Assembly (NCBI GenBank): GCA_000421325.1
Contig: ATWQ01000011.1
Location: forward strand, 1-64,000
Origin: an alpha proteobacterium SCGC AAA536-K22
Lineage (GTDB): Bacteria > Pseudomonadota > Alphaproteobacteria > Puniceispirillales > Marisalimonadaceae
Direction of reading: 5' to 3'
DNA: 64,000 bases
Positions within the stretch are counted from its first letter, which is position 1. Each line of letters starts with the position of its first letter. A program made the position numbers and the translations under genes. A model generated the notes under the pieces. It was not told where the DNA came from, made no database searches, and worked only from the letters and a program-made list of their open reading frames with translations. Shown here in pieces: positions 53,972 to 62,436 of the stretch.

Positions 53972-55702
53972 TTATTTTTTATTTTTGTATTTAAGAATAT
54001 CTTCTGCTATTAAGTGATAAATATTTTCCCAAGAATCTTCTGTGTTTCGTTCAAAAATCTTCACTAGAGGACCCGAAGGGTTAAATAATAAATTATTCCA
54101 TGAACTTTGCCGCCAATTAGCAAGTTTAGTTATGGTTCCTACTCCTGCTGCGATGAAAGCTACTGTAGTTTTAATGGATATAACAACATCTAGCGCAGAA
54201 CAAAGTGAGGCCACATCATCAAGGTCATCATATTGATTCAAGTCATCAAAATTGTGAATCTTAATTCCTATTTCGCTATAAGTTTTTGTCAAGTCATCTT
54301 TAAATTCACTATTTTGTAAATTTATGAATGTAACATTAGGAAGTTTAAGTACTGGATATAAATCAGATATTTTAGCGTAATTTGGTTGACGCGTTGATGT
54401 TATATTTGAACTCTTCCAACAAATACCAATGAATGGACCATGTCCTAAAGATTTGAGTCGTTGTTTCCAAAAATTTACTCTTAATTGATCAGGAAAAAGA
54501 AAAGGCTTTGGTCTAACGTTTTGACTAATCTCATAAAAAAATTGCTTATACAGACTTCCCAATGGTAAGTGAAAATCAAAATCCTCTCTTTTCAAGTCTA
54601 AGTCTCTATTTTCTTTTTTGATCTTTATGTTTGGAAATGAACGCTTAAATAAAGGCACTAATTTCTCCTGACATTCCAAAATAAAATGTTCATCCTTGGA
54701 GTTAATAAATGATAGATATGAAGACCAATTAATTGTTTCTGCAATACCTTGTTCACTCCACAATAAAATCCTTTTACCATGCATATATTTTTTTTTATCC
54801 CACAAAGATTGTAAAAAATATCTTTGTTGCTTAATTAAATTAGAAGTTTTCCATCGCCATTCAAACTCATTAAGACCTTCTTTCAATATTCCACTGTTAA
54901 GAAGTACATAACTTAAGCAAAGGTGTGCCTCAGCATAGTTTGGGTTAAGAGATATTGTTTTTCTAAAAGCGATTATTGCATCGCTATATTTTCCCAGATC
55001 ATGTAAAGAAACACCTATGTTACATAGGGCTTCAGCGAAATCAGGTTTAATTGAAATCGCCTTATAGTACATCTTTATTGAATCTTTTAGCTTAAATTTA
55101 TCTCGAAGAACATTACCCAAATTACAATAGACTTCAGCATAATCAGGTTTTATAGATAGTGCTTTTATATAAACCTCAATTGCTTTGTCTAGTTTACCTT
55201 GCTCATGGAGAATAACTCCCATATTACAATAGGCATCAACGTAATCAGGTTTGATAGAAAGTGAATCATTAAAGGCCTTAATGGAATCATTAAACCTCCC
55301 TATTTGTTTAAAAGCTCTTCCCATATTATAATGTGCATTAGCATAGTCTGGTTTAATGGAAATTGCTTTCTTGTAAGAATTAATTGCTTCTTGTAACATT
55401 CCAAGATTATAAAGAGCAACTCCAAGATTACTATATGCTTCAACAAAATCTGGTTTGAGTAAAATAACATTTTTGAATGCGTCTATTGCTTTTTTCGAAT
55501 CACCTATTTGTGTTGCAGCTGCTCCAAGTATATTCCAAATTGAATACTCTTTTGAATAATTTTCTAACAGGATCTGTGCTTGTTCAATAACAAACAAATA
55601 ATTTTTTTTATTATAAAAAAAAACTAATTGGTCTAATACTTCTCTAGGTGGTTTATGGAAACTACTAGATTTTAAATGAACTTCTTTAAATTTATGTCTC
55701 AA
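53972..55702 (-). CDS. TPR protein with C-terminal glycosyltransferase-like domain
   Basis: The protein has 576 residues. From about residue 45 to 285 there are some seven highly regular TPR units containing repeated SIKPDYA-type ends. The C-terminal 270 residues start with GLNEFEWRWKT and contain GKRILLWSEQGIAETI near 310 and FIGICWKSSNIT near 405. VVISIKTTVAFIAAGVG near 515 resembles the GT-B (GT9/heptosyltransferase- or OGT-like) fold. The usual active-site residues are not certain. The start is TTG, in a leader homologous to that of the cassette A TPR gene. Together with kdsB it suggests surface polysaccharide assembly. Confidence 0.8.
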   Translation of the reverse strand: MRHKFKEVHLKSSSFHKPPREVLDQLVFFYNKKNYLFVIEQAQILLENYSKEYSIWNILGAAATQIGDSKKAIDAFKNVILLKPDFVEAYSNLGVALYNLGMLQEAINSYKKAISIKPDYANAHYNMGRAFKQIGRFNDSIKAFNDSLSIKPDYVDAYCNMGVILHEQGKLDKAIEVYIKALSIKPDYAEVYCNLGNVLRDKFKLKDSIKMYYKAISIKPDFAEALCNIGVSLHDLGKYSDAIIAFRKTISLNPNYAEAHLCLSYVLLNSGILKEGLNEFEWRWKTSNLIKQQRYFLQSLWDKKKYMHGKRILLWSEQGIAETINWSSYLSFINSKDEHFILECQEKLVPLFKRSFPNIKIKKENRDLDLKREDFDFHLPLGSLYKQFFYEISQNVRPKPFLFPDQLRVNFWKQRLKSLGHGPFIGICWKSSNITSTRQPNYAKISDLYPVLKLPNVTFINLQNSEFKDDLTKTYSEIGIKIHNFDDLNQYDDLDDVASLCSALDVVISIKTTVAFIAAGVGTITKLANWRQSSWNNLLFNPSGPLVKIFERNTEDSWENIYHLIAEDILKYKNKK

Positions 55703-55867
55703 AATATTACTCTTTTTTATTAATGAGCAAAAATCATACCAAAATGTATTTTCTCGGTCACACCTCAGTCACAATTGTTTAATAGATTGGCTATAAATTA
55801 AGATTCTTTAGATATTAACTAGTAAGGTGTTATCAACAGTTTAGTTAAGTCTGATATAGAAGAAAAG
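55703..55867. repeat. Conserved left-end sequence, cassette B
   Basis: The last 141 bp (55727-55867) pair with 52778-52918 of cassette A, ungapped. The motif GTCACACCTCAGTCACA is at 55757-55773, 111 bp from the CCA end of tRNA-Phe. It lies directly downstream of the tRNA on the minus strand and forms the leader of the TPR-glycosyltransferase gene. Confidence 0.88.
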
Positions 55868-55943
55868 TGGTGCCCGGGGGCGGATTCGAACCACCGACAC
55901 GAGGATTTTCAGTCCTCTGCTCTACCTACTGAGCTACCCGGGC
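55868..55943 (-). tRNA. tRNA-Phe (GAA), intact
   Basis: This is a 76-nt cloverleaf with encoded CCA: acceptor GCCCGGG/CCCGGGC, D arm GCUC/GAGC, anticodon stem GAGGA/UCCUC with loop CUGAAAA (anticodon GAA at 55908-55910), variable loop GUGUC and T arm with UUCGAAU. Its 3' 56 bases recur twice downstream as truncated copies, marking it as the integration target. Confidence 0.98.
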
Positions 55944-55956
55944 TTTTGATAAATAA

Positions 55957-55985
55957 TCTATAGCGTGTACATCAGATTATGTCTA
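55957..55985 (-). promoter_or_regulatory. Promoter of tRNA-Phe
   Basis: On the minus strand, TAGACA (55980-55985) and TATAGA (55957-55962) are separated by exactly 17 bases, ending 13 bases before the tRNA 5' end. No terminator is visible between the tRNA and cassette B, so this promoter may also reach the cassette genes. Confidence 0.65.
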
Positions 55986-56003
55986 CCTAACAACTACAAA
56001 AAA

Positions 56004-56180
56004 TCAAATATCTTTATCGTAATCAATCTCATTAGCTTGAATGGCGTATCTTTCGCCTAACCAATTATTTAAATCTACATTACTACAACGCTTAGAACAA
56101 AATGGCTTTGTTTTTAAAGTGATATCAAACTCTTTATTACAAGTAAGACATTTAACTTTTTTAAATTTTGATATAGTCAT
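56004..56180 (-). CDS. yacG: YacG-family zinc-binding DNA gyrase inhibitor
   Basis: The 58-residue protein has the four zinc cysteines CLTC (11-14) and FCSKRC (28-32), then VDLNNWLGERYAI. This is the standard YacG pattern. In E. coli YacG binds GyrB and blocks DNA binding. Its ATG overlaps the stop of the RNase gene as ATGA, so it is translationally coupled. The maf-RNase-yacG order is typical for alphaproteobacteria. Confidence 0.92.
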   Translation of the reverse strand: MTISKFKKVKCLTCNKEFDITLKTKPFCSKRCSNVDLNNWLGERYAIQANEIDYDKDI

Positions 56181-57199
56181 ACATTTATTTCCATTAACTC
56201 ACCATAATCCTTGGGAAGATCTGATCTTTCAACAATATTTATAAAAGACGGCACTTTTCTACTTTTTAAATTCTTAAACAAATTTGTTCCACATAAAAAT
56301 TGGACATTAGTTTTTGATTTTAGTTCTTTGGATTTTCTCCATAATGACCTTAAATGATTTTGAAAACTATATGTATGGCTATCCACATAAAAACTTTCTA
56401 ACGAAGGAAAGTTTCTGGGTACATACATTTCGTATAGAACTAATCTTGAAAAACCAAGAAAATTACCCTCAAAAAAATATTGTTTTCCTATTTTAGTAAT
56501 ATTTTCATGTAGATATTTTTTTCTATTATGTGACATCCTTGGAAAATCTATAAAAATCATACCTCCAATATTTCTAAGTTTAATTTCTTGAACACATCTA
56601 ACAAATGCTTTTATACAAAATTGCAGTATTTCTTCTTCAGAATTAAGTAATAATTTATGAGTGTCTATATCAATAAGTGTGGCTGCCCTAGTTTTTTCAA
56701 TCCAAATACGTCCACCCTCACTTAATTCTATTTTTGGTTGTAAAGCTCCAATAAATTCTTTCTCTAGGTCTAAAATATCCCAATAAATGGCGTACATGTC
56801 TTCTATAATAGGAATATTTTTTGTAAAAAAAAGATCTATTATCCTTTGGACATCATCTAAATTTTCATATTTTTTTGAGTTTGAAAGTAATATTCTTGCT
56901 TGAATAGGCTTGTCCTCAAATTCTTCGCTTATAATTATTATTTTTATTTTATTATTTACATTTAAAGATTTTGGGACACCTCTTACAGATAAAATCCTTT
57001 TATCTTTAATTTTTGCACGTACCACGCCACCATTCAATTTTTTGATAATAACAGCGTCATATACACTTCCAATTATTGGAGGGGTCGTGTCAAACCAAGC
57101 TATAAATTTTACAATCTTTTGATTTAGAATTTCTACTATTCTTGTTTGTTCTGCGCATTTATCTATTAAAATAAAATGATCATTAATTTTATCAATCAT
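56177..57199 (-). CDS. Short ribonuclease E/G family protein
   Basis: The 340-residue protein is related to the catalytic part of RNase E/G: GGRIWIEKTRAATLIDIDTH near residue 183 and IGGMIFIDFPRMSHNRKKYL near 235 match the DNase I-like metal-binding region. It lacks the C-terminal zinc-link and small domain of full RNase G (about 490 residues), as do the short forms encoded beside maf and yacG in alphaproteobacteria. The ATG at 57199 overlaps the maf stop; a TTG six codons upstream is the alternative. It probably takes part in rRNA or mRNA processing. Confidence 0.85.
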   Translation of the reverse strand: MIDKINDHFILIDKCAEQTRIVEILNQKIVKFIAWFDTTPPIIGSVYDAVIIKKLNGGVVRAKIKDKRILSVRGVPKSLNVNNKIKIIIISEEFEDKPIQARILLSNSKKYENLDDVQRIIDLFFTKNIPIIEDMYAIYWDILDLEKEFIGALQPKIELSEGGRIWIEKTRAATLIDIDTHKLLLNSEEEILQFCIKAFVRCVQEIKLRNIGGMIFIDFPRMSHNRKKYLHENITKIGKQYFFEGNFLGFSRLVLYEMYVPRNFPSLESFYVDSHTYSFQNHLRSLWRKSKELKSKTNVQFLCGTNLFKNLKSRKVPSFINIVERSDLPKDYGELMEINV

Positions 57200-57791
57200 T
57201 GTTAAATTTATATCCAATAGATAAAAGAGCTCTGTATATTTCTGCTAAGGGTAAACCTACAACATTGCTGTAAGAACCTGACAAAAAATTAATATAAGAT
57301 GCTGCAAGTCCCTGTATTGCATACCCCCCAGCTTTGCCTTCCCATTCCTTAGATTTAAGGTAATAGTCTAACTCTACAGAGTGAAGTCTTTTAAATTTTA
57401 CAGTAGACTGAATTGTTTTAACTTTAAGAGGAAAATCTGGCGAGTACAAAGTAAAACTTGTTAATACGTTATGTCTTCTGCCTGAAATCAACTTGAGGCA
57501 TTCTTCTGCCATTTTTAAGTCTATGGTTTTAGGCAATATCCTTCTTCCTAACGAAACTACAGTATCAGCAGTCAGAATTATAGAGTTGAAATATTTGGAT
57601 TGAAAAACCTTATTTTTTTCAATAGACATTCTTCTTACATAATCCAAAGGTAACTCCTTATAATGATTAGTTTCATTTATGTCTGGAGTTAATACTAAAT
57701 CAGGTTTTACGGATATTTGGTTTAAAAGATCAAGCCGCCTTGCAGAACCAGAAGCTAGTATAAACTGTTTGTTCAATTTAGTTTTGTTCAT
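57192..57791 (-). CDS. maf: Maf-like nucleoside triphosphate pyrophosphatase
   Basis: The 199-residue protein has the Maf motifs LASGSARRLDLL near residue 12, TADTVVSLGRRIL near 74 and WEGKAGGYAIQGLAASYI near 149. Maf proteins hydrolyse dTTP, UTP or modified nucleotides. It follows infA by 24 bases and overlaps the RNase gene. Confidence 0.92.
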   Translation of the reverse strand: MNKTKLNKQFILASGSARRLDLLNQISVKPDLVLTPDINETNHYKELPLDYVRRMSIEKNKVFQSKYFNSIILTADTVVSLGRRILPKTIDLKMAEECLKLISGRRHNVLTSFTLYSPDFPLKVKTIQSTVKFKRLHSVELDYYLKSKEWEGKAGGYAIQGLAASYINFLSGSYSNVVGLPLAEIYRALLSIGYKFNND

Positions 57792-57815
57792 AAAACAAAC
57801 TTTATCAATTATGAA

Positions 57816-58034
57816 TTATTTAAAGCGAAAGGTAATTCTTCCTTTGGTTAAATCATAAGGGGTCATTTCTACGTTAACCCTATCACCTAGTAAAACTCTG
57901 ATGCGGTTTTTTCTCATTTTACCACTTGTATGAGCAAGAACTTCGTGGTCATTATCAAGTTTAACCCTAAACATTGCATTAGGTAAAAGTTCTTCAACAA
58001 TACCCGAGAATTCAATTACACCTTCTTTAGCCAT
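57816..58034 (-). CDS. infA: Translation initiation factor IF-1
   Basis: The 72-residue protein begins [20 protein letters not shown] and has [22 protein letters not shown], the S1-type fold of IF-1. Its length is exactly typical. AAGAGGT precedes the ATG. It heads the infA-maf-RNase-yacG run. Confidence 0.98.
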   Translation of the reverse strand: MAKEGVIEFSGIVEELLPNAMFRVKLDNDHEVLAHTSGKMRKNRIRVLLGDRVNVEMTPYDLTKGRITFRFK

Positions 58035-58107
58035 TTAACCTCTTTTAAAATATCTAAGCTTAATCTCACTATTATGATTAATTAGTCAAGATTTTTATGA
58101 AAATAAA

Positions 58108-59415
58108 TTATTTAGTTAATCTTAGTGATACAGACATAGCATGGGCATCAAGACCTTCTGCTTTAGCTAAAGTAATTACATGTTTACCTAAGTCATTAAG
58201 ATTTTTCTCATTAAAGTTTACAATTGTAGTTCTTTTATAGAAATCTAAAACGCCTAGACCACTTGAAAACTTTGCTGTCCCATTAGTTGGAAGAACATGA
58301 TTAGGGCCCGCAATATAATCCCCTACAGCCTCAGGAGTAAAAGGTCCTAAGAAAATAGCTCCAGCATTTTTAATTTTATTTAAAAATTGTTTTGCATTTT
58401 TAAGCATTAATTGTAAATGTTCGGGGGCAATGAAGTTAACTAATTTAATTGCTTCGTTCATATCCTCTACAAGAATAATTGTACCAAAATTGTTCCATGA
58501 TGAGCTTGCAATTTTTGATCTTGGAAGTTTTGTAAGAAATTTTTTAACTGAATTTTCTACATTTAGCGCAAGTTCTTGATTATCCGTTATAAGAATTGCT
58601 TGAGCTAACTCGTCATGTTCTGCTTGAGATAAAAGATCAATCGCGACATGATTTGGATTAGCAGATTTATCACAAACTATTAAAACCTCTGAAGGTCCTG
58701 CAATTGAATCAATACCTACTTTGCCAAATACTTGTCTTTTAGCTTCTGCTACGTAAGCATTGCCAGGTCCAACAATTTTATCTACGGGATTTACTGTTTT
58801 TGTTCCATATGCGAGCGCTGCTATAGCATGAGCGCCTCCCATACAAATAAATTCAGTTACATCAGCCACATAAGCAGCTGCTAATACAATACATGATTTA
58901 TGTAAATCTGAAATTGGACTTACTACTACTCTTCTTTCGACCCCAGCTACAAGTGCTGGAATTGCATTCATCAATAATGAAGACGGGTAAATAGCTTTCC
59001 CTCCCGGAACATAAAATCCTGCTGAAACTATTGGAGAGTATTTAAGTCCTAAGTTAACATCGATATCATCCTTATATTTAATATCAATTGGTATTTGATG
59101 TTTATGGAACTTCTTAATTCTCTCAGCAGCAATATTTAATGCTTGCTTTTCTTCTTTTCTCAAACTGTTATAAGCATTTTTTAATACATCTTTAGATATA
59201 TATAATTCATCTATTTTATTTATATTGGCACAATCAAATTTATGAACAAAATCGATTAATGCATCATCACCTGATTCTTGAATTTTTTTTATTATATCAA
59301 AAACTGTATTATAAAGATTTAGCTGATTTTTCTGATCAACTTTTAAAATAATACCTAATTTTTTTTCAAAGTCTTCATCTTTACTATTTATAATTTTAGT
59401 TTGAGACTTAGGCAT
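58108..59415 (-). CDS. hisD: Histidinol dehydrogenase
   Basis: The 435-residue zinc enzyme has YVPGGKAIYPSSLLMNAIPA near residue 136, GGAHAIAALAYGT near 196, VDKIVGPGNAYVAEAKRQV near 213, AGPSEVLIV near 240 and AEHDELAQAILIT near 265, with VGDYIAGPNHVLPT near 372. It oxidises histidinol to histidine. It overlaps the end of hisG by 8 bases. Confidence 0.97.
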   Translation of the reverse strand: MPKSQTKIINSKDEDFEKKLGIILKVDQKNQLNLYNTVFDIIKKIQESGDDALIDFVHKFDCANINKIDELYISKDVLKNAYNSLRKEEKQALNIAAERIKKFHKHQIPIDIKYKDDIDVNLGLKYSPIVSAGFYVPGGKAIYPSSLLMNAIPALVAGVERRVVVSPISDLHKSCIVLAAAYVADVTEFICMGGAHAIAALAYGTKTVNPVDKIVGPGNAYVAEAKRQVFGKVGIDSIAGPSEVLIVCDKSANPNHVAIDLLSQAEHDELAQAILITDNQELALNVENSVKKFLTKLPRSKIASSSWNNFGTIILVEDMNEAIKLVNFIAPEHLQLMLKNAKQFLNKIKNAGAIFLGPFTPEAVGDYIAGPNHVLPTNGTAKFSSGLGVLDFYKRTTIVNFNEKNLNDLGKHVITLAKAEGLDAHAMSVSLRLTK

Positions 59416-60070
59416 TTATTAAATCTCCAACTTTATCAATCCATGGCTGTATAGTCTGTGAATTAGTTTTTAAAAAACTTCTATTAACCGCTAATCGGGT
59501 AGAAACTTCACAAATTTCTTCTACCTCAACCAAACCATTCGCTATTAAGGTTGAACCTGATTCTACCAAATCCACTATTCTTTTACATAAGCCCATTGAT
59601 GGCGCTAATTCCATTGCACCATTCAATTTTATACATTCTGCGTGAACACCTCTTGCTTCAAAATAATTCCTCGTAATATTAGGGTATTTCGTCGCTACTC
59701 TAACATGGCTCCAAGTCCTTGGATCTTCGTTATCAAGAGTTTCTTTTTGAGCTGCGACAACCATTCTACATTGTCCAACATTTAGATCGAATGGTGAATA
59801 CACTTCAGTATGATTAAATTCAGTTAAAACATCACTTCCAACAAAAGCCATTTGTGCTGCACCATAAGCTAAGAAAGTCACTACATCAAATGATCTAACT
59901 CTAATTATATCAATATCTCTAATATTTGTGTTAAATCTTAATCTACGATCTTTATCATCAAAAAAAGTTACTTCTGGTTCAATTCCAATTTTTGATAAAA
60001 TAGGAACAACTAAGTCTAAAATTCTACCTTTTGGTAAAGCTATAGTAAATTTTTTTTTATTTAAATACAT
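59408..60070 (-). CDS. hisG: ATP phosphoribosyltransferase, short form
   Basis: The 220-residue protein is the short HisG type: it has TIALPKGRILD at the N-terminus, MAFVGSDVLTEF near 90 and the PRPP-binding LVESGSTLIANGLVEVEEI near 166, but no C-terminal regulatory domain. Such forms need HisZ, which is not encoded here. ATG 60070 is chosen because AGGTG lies 8 bases upstream; a GTG three codons earlier would make 223 residues. Confidence 0.93.
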   Translation of the reverse strand: MYLNKKKFTIALPKGRILDLVVPILSKIGIEPEVTFFDDKDRRLRFNTNIRDIDIIRVRSFDVVTFLAYGAAQMAFVGSDVLTEFNHTEVYSPFDLNVGQCRMVVAAQKETLDNEDPRTWSHVRVATKYPNITRNYFEARGVHAECIKLNGAMELAPSMGLCKRIVDLVESGSTLIANGLVEVEEICEVSTRLAVNRSFLKTNSQTIQPWIDKVGDLINA

Positions 60071-60087
60071 ATTATACACCTAATAAA

Positions 60088-60510
60088 TTATTTATGCTCA
60101 GGTTTAAGCTTTGTTGGCCAGGGAATATCAATATCCTCCAGTACGACATCTAATTTTTCACAACACAAAATTACTTCAACAGACATAGAAAAATTTAATG
60201 TGATTTTATTTTTATTATATGAAACAGCTAGTAAGTTTAAGAAAGGTATATTTGATTTAAAATTTTTATAAGTAATCTTTTCAACGTTTTTAATTTGTAT
60301 ACCGGAGACTACCCTGTAATTTAAATTTTTATTATGTGCTGTTTCTTCTTTTTCCCAACAATATCTTGAAAAAGTAGCTATAAACAAATTTAATTTGTTA
60401 TCAAAAAAATATTCCTCACTTGAAAGAATAGCATCCTGACACAAAAAAGATAATATTTTAAGCTCTTCATCGGAAGATGCGGTTAAACGAAGTTTTTTTT
60501 CAATAGACAT
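60088..60510 (-). CDS. DUF2948 family protein
   Basis: The 140-residue protein has LRLTASSDEELKILSFLCQDAI near the start and CEKLDVVLEDIDIPWPT at the end. It fits the DUF2948 family of alphaproteobacteria, whose genes lie between murA and hisG/hisD as here. The function is unknown. It is 31 bases after murA and 17 bases before hisG, so it is part of the same transcript. Confidence 0.75.
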   Translation of the reverse strand: MSIEKKLRLTASSDEELKILSFLCQDAILSSEEYFFDNKLNLFIATFSRYCWEKEETAHNKNLNYRVVSGIQIKNVEKITYKNFKSNIPFLNLLAVSYNKNKITLNFSMSVEVILCCEKLDVVLEDIDIPWPTKLKPEHK

Positions 60511-60541
60511 ATCTTTTTTTATTCTTAAATAATCTTAAATT

Positions 60542-61819
60542 TCACATTGATCTTTTGATGTTTGCTCCAAGGTTTGATAATTTATCCTCTAAATTTTCAT
60601 ACCCTCTATCTAAGTGAAAAACACCATCTATCTCACTTGTACCAGAAGCTACAAGAGCACCTAGAATTAAGCACATTGATGCTCTTAAATCCGAGGCCAT
60701 AACTTTCGCCCCTTTTAATTTTCTAACTCCAGTGATAATAGCTTCTTGATTATTTACATAAATTTTAGCACCCATTCTCATTAGTTCTGGCACATGCATA
60801 AATCGGTTTTCAAATATAGTTTCTTTTATAAATGCTTTTCCATTCGCTATAGACATAAGTGCCATATATTGTGCTTGAAGATCAGTTGGAAATCCAGGGT
60901 GTGGCTCTGTAACTATATCAATAGGGCTTGGTCTCTGTGAAGAAGAGACATTTATTGAATTTTTTGTCACTTCGATTTCACTTCCTGTTAATTCAAGTAC
61001 TTTCAGAAACTTATCTAAATTATTGGGGTTAACATTATCTATTTCAACATTACCCTTAGTTAAGCTAGAGGCAATAGCAAAAGATCCTGCTTCTATTCTG
61101 TCAGAGACTACCTCATAATCAACTTTATTCAGTTCATTAACACCATTGATTATAATTATATTACTTCCCATACCACTAATATCTGCTCCTGCAAGATTTA
61201 AACAATTTGCTAAATCAGTAATTTCAGGTTCTTGTGCTGCATTTGTAATTTTTGTTTGTCCTTTTGCTAATACAGCAGTCATGATAGCACTTTCAGTAGC
61301 TCCAACTGATACCTTAGGAAAATTTATTGTTCCCCCTCTCAAACCATCATAACCTATTGAGGCAACTATAAATCCTGTGTCAAAAGAAATTTTAGCCCCA
61401 AGGGCTTCCATAACCATTACATGTAAATCTATTGGTCTGGTACCAATGGCACAGCCACCAGGTAGAGGGACTTTAGCGGAACCTCTTGAAACTAATAATG
61501 GGCCTAGAACAAGAATTGAAGCTCTCATTTTTCTTACAAGATCATAAGAAGCTTCTTCTTTTTTTGGGGAGCCATTAAAATCAATTTTTCCATTCTGCCA
61601 TTTCATAGTTATACCTAAATCAATTAACAAACTAGACATTAACCTTGTGTCAGCTAGATCAGGTACATTAAACAGAGTAAAACCGTTGTTAATTATTAAG
61701 GACACCGCCATCAAAGGCAAAGCAGCATTTTTGGCTCCACTAATTTTAACTTTACCATTAAGACTATTTTCGCCAGTGATAAAAATTTTTTCAGAATTAT
61801 AGCTAGGAAAATCACGCAT
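60542..61819 (-). CDS. murA: UDP-N-acetylglucosamine 1-carboxyvinyltransferase
   Basis: The 425-residue protein has GKVKISGAKNAALPLMA near residue 22, the active-site cysteine in PLPGGCAIGTRPIDLH near 116, and PGFPTDLQAQYMALMSI near 306. MurA adds enolpyruvyl to UDP-GlcNAc at the start of peptidoglycan synthesis. The catalytic cysteine is the fosfomycin-target residue, so no Cys-to-Asp replacement is present. A small basic ORF lies 12 bases upstream. Confidence 0.97.
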   Translation of the reverse strand: MRDFPSYNSEKIFITGENSLNGKVKISGAKNAALPLMAVSLIINNGFTLFNVPDLADTRLMSSLLIDLGITMKWQNGKIDFNGSPKKEEASYDLVRKMRASILVLGPLLVSRGSAKVPLPGGCAIGTRPIDLHVMVMEALGAKISFDTGFIVASIGYDGLRGGTINFPKVSVGATESAIMTAVLAKGQTKITNAAQEPEITDLANCLNLAGADISGMGSNIIIINGVNELNKVDYEVVSDRIEAGSFAIASSLTKGNVEIDNVNPNNLDKFLKVLELTGSEIEVTKNSINVSSSQRPSPIDIVTEPHPGFPTDLQAQYMALMSIANGKAFIKETIFENRFMHVPELMRMGAKIYVNNQEAIITGVRKLKGAKVMASDLRASMCLILGALVASGTSEIDGVFHLDRGYENLEDKLSNLGANIKRSM

Positions 61820-61831
61820 ATTATATCTAAG

Positions 61832-61996
61832 TTATTTATTATTAGTATCTAAACTTAACCTAGAAAAACCAATTTTGTTAGTTCTTTTTCCAATAATATT
61901 TTTCTTATCTCGCTCAGAAACTTGTTTTTTTCGTAATTGTAAATTTTTTTTCAAAGAATGCGATAAATTATCATTTTTCTTTTCTTTTTTTTTCAT
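61832..61996 (-). CDS. Small basic protein upstream of murA
   Basis: The 54-residue ORF begins MKKKEKKNDNLSHSLKKNLQ, continues LRKKQVSERDKKN and ends LSLDTNNK. It is rich in lysine and has a helical basic core resembling the small LRxNLxRRKxQ-type conserved proteins found near murA in other alphaproteobacteria; that comparison is from memory. It precedes murA by 12 bases on the same strand. There is no known function. Confidence 0.5.
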   Translation of the reverse strand: MKKKEKKNDNLSHSLKKNLQLRKKQVSERDKKNIIGKRTNKIGFSRLSLDTNNK

Positions 61997-62069
61997 AAAT
62001 ATTTGATCACATCTATTTTTATTGTCTAAAAAAATCTAATTTAATAGTATTATATGTTAATAATAAAAC

Positions 62070-62098
62070 TTGTCATTAATGAAAACATAACTTAATTA
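62070..62098 (+). promoter_or_regulatory. Promoter of tRNA-Thr
   Basis: TTGTCA (62070-62075) and TAATTA (62093-62098) are separated by 17 bases and end 13 bases before the tRNA 5' end. Confidence 0.5.
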
Positions 62099-62111
62099 AT
62101 AACTTAAATGT

Positions 62112-62187
62112 GCCGTCATAGCTCCAGCGGTAGAGCGCGTCATTGGTAATGACGAGGTCACTGGTTCAAATCCAGTTGACGGCACCA
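62112..62187 (+). tRNA. tRNA-Thr (GGT)
   Basis: This is a 76-nt cloverleaf with encoded CCA: acceptor GCCGUCA/UGACGGC, D arm GCUC/GAGC, anticodon stem with loop UUGGUAA (anticodon GGU), and T arm CUGG/CCAG with UUCAAAU. It is in a non-operonic position between murA and the TRAP receptor gene. Confidence 0.97.
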
Positions 62188-62436
62188 TTTTCTGACTAAA
62201 TAAAATCATATATATTCTCTAATAATTTTTACAGTTTATAATTTCTTATTAATTATTTATCCTTCTTTATAAATTTATGTGTGTCAAATTTGTGTCACAT
62301 AAAGAAATAAATAGAATTTAAATACGCATATAATAATTTTATGTGAAATAAGTTTGTTAGATAATTTTAAGGAAAATAAACAAAATTCAGAAACATTTTG
62401 AAATAGTTTATTATATGTATGAAATGAATTTGATGC
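62188..62436. other. Intergenic stretch after tRNA-Thr
   Basis: This AT-rich DNA has no coding-like ORF. A short direct repeat, GTGTCAAATTTGTGTCAC, lies near 62281-62298. No tRNA fragment or other attachment-type repeat of tRNA-Thr is seen within the window. Confidence 0.4.

Larger units (their letters stand above)
52919..55867. mobile_element. tRNA-Phe-bounded cassette B (integrase-less module)
   Basis: This 2.9-kb unit lies between the second tRNA-Phe fragment and the intact tRNA-Phe gene. It shares both end sequences with cassette A but has different cargo: a TPR-glycosyltransferase-like gene and a kdsB homologue, both on the minus strand. There is no integrase, transposase or replication gene. 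The adjoining intact tRNA gene reads straight into the cassette, so tRNA readthrough might express the cargo. Integration history is inferred from the repeats. Confidence 0.7.

Noticed and set aside
48462-55867. An integrase or transposase inside the cassettes
   Set aside because: All ORFs of meaningful length are TPR fusions or KdsB; none has tyrosine or serine recombinase or DDE motifs.
62188-62300. Integration remnant at tRNA-Thr
   Set aside because: There is a GTGTCA-type direct repeat near 62281, but no second copy of the tRNA-Thr 3' end occurs in the window.
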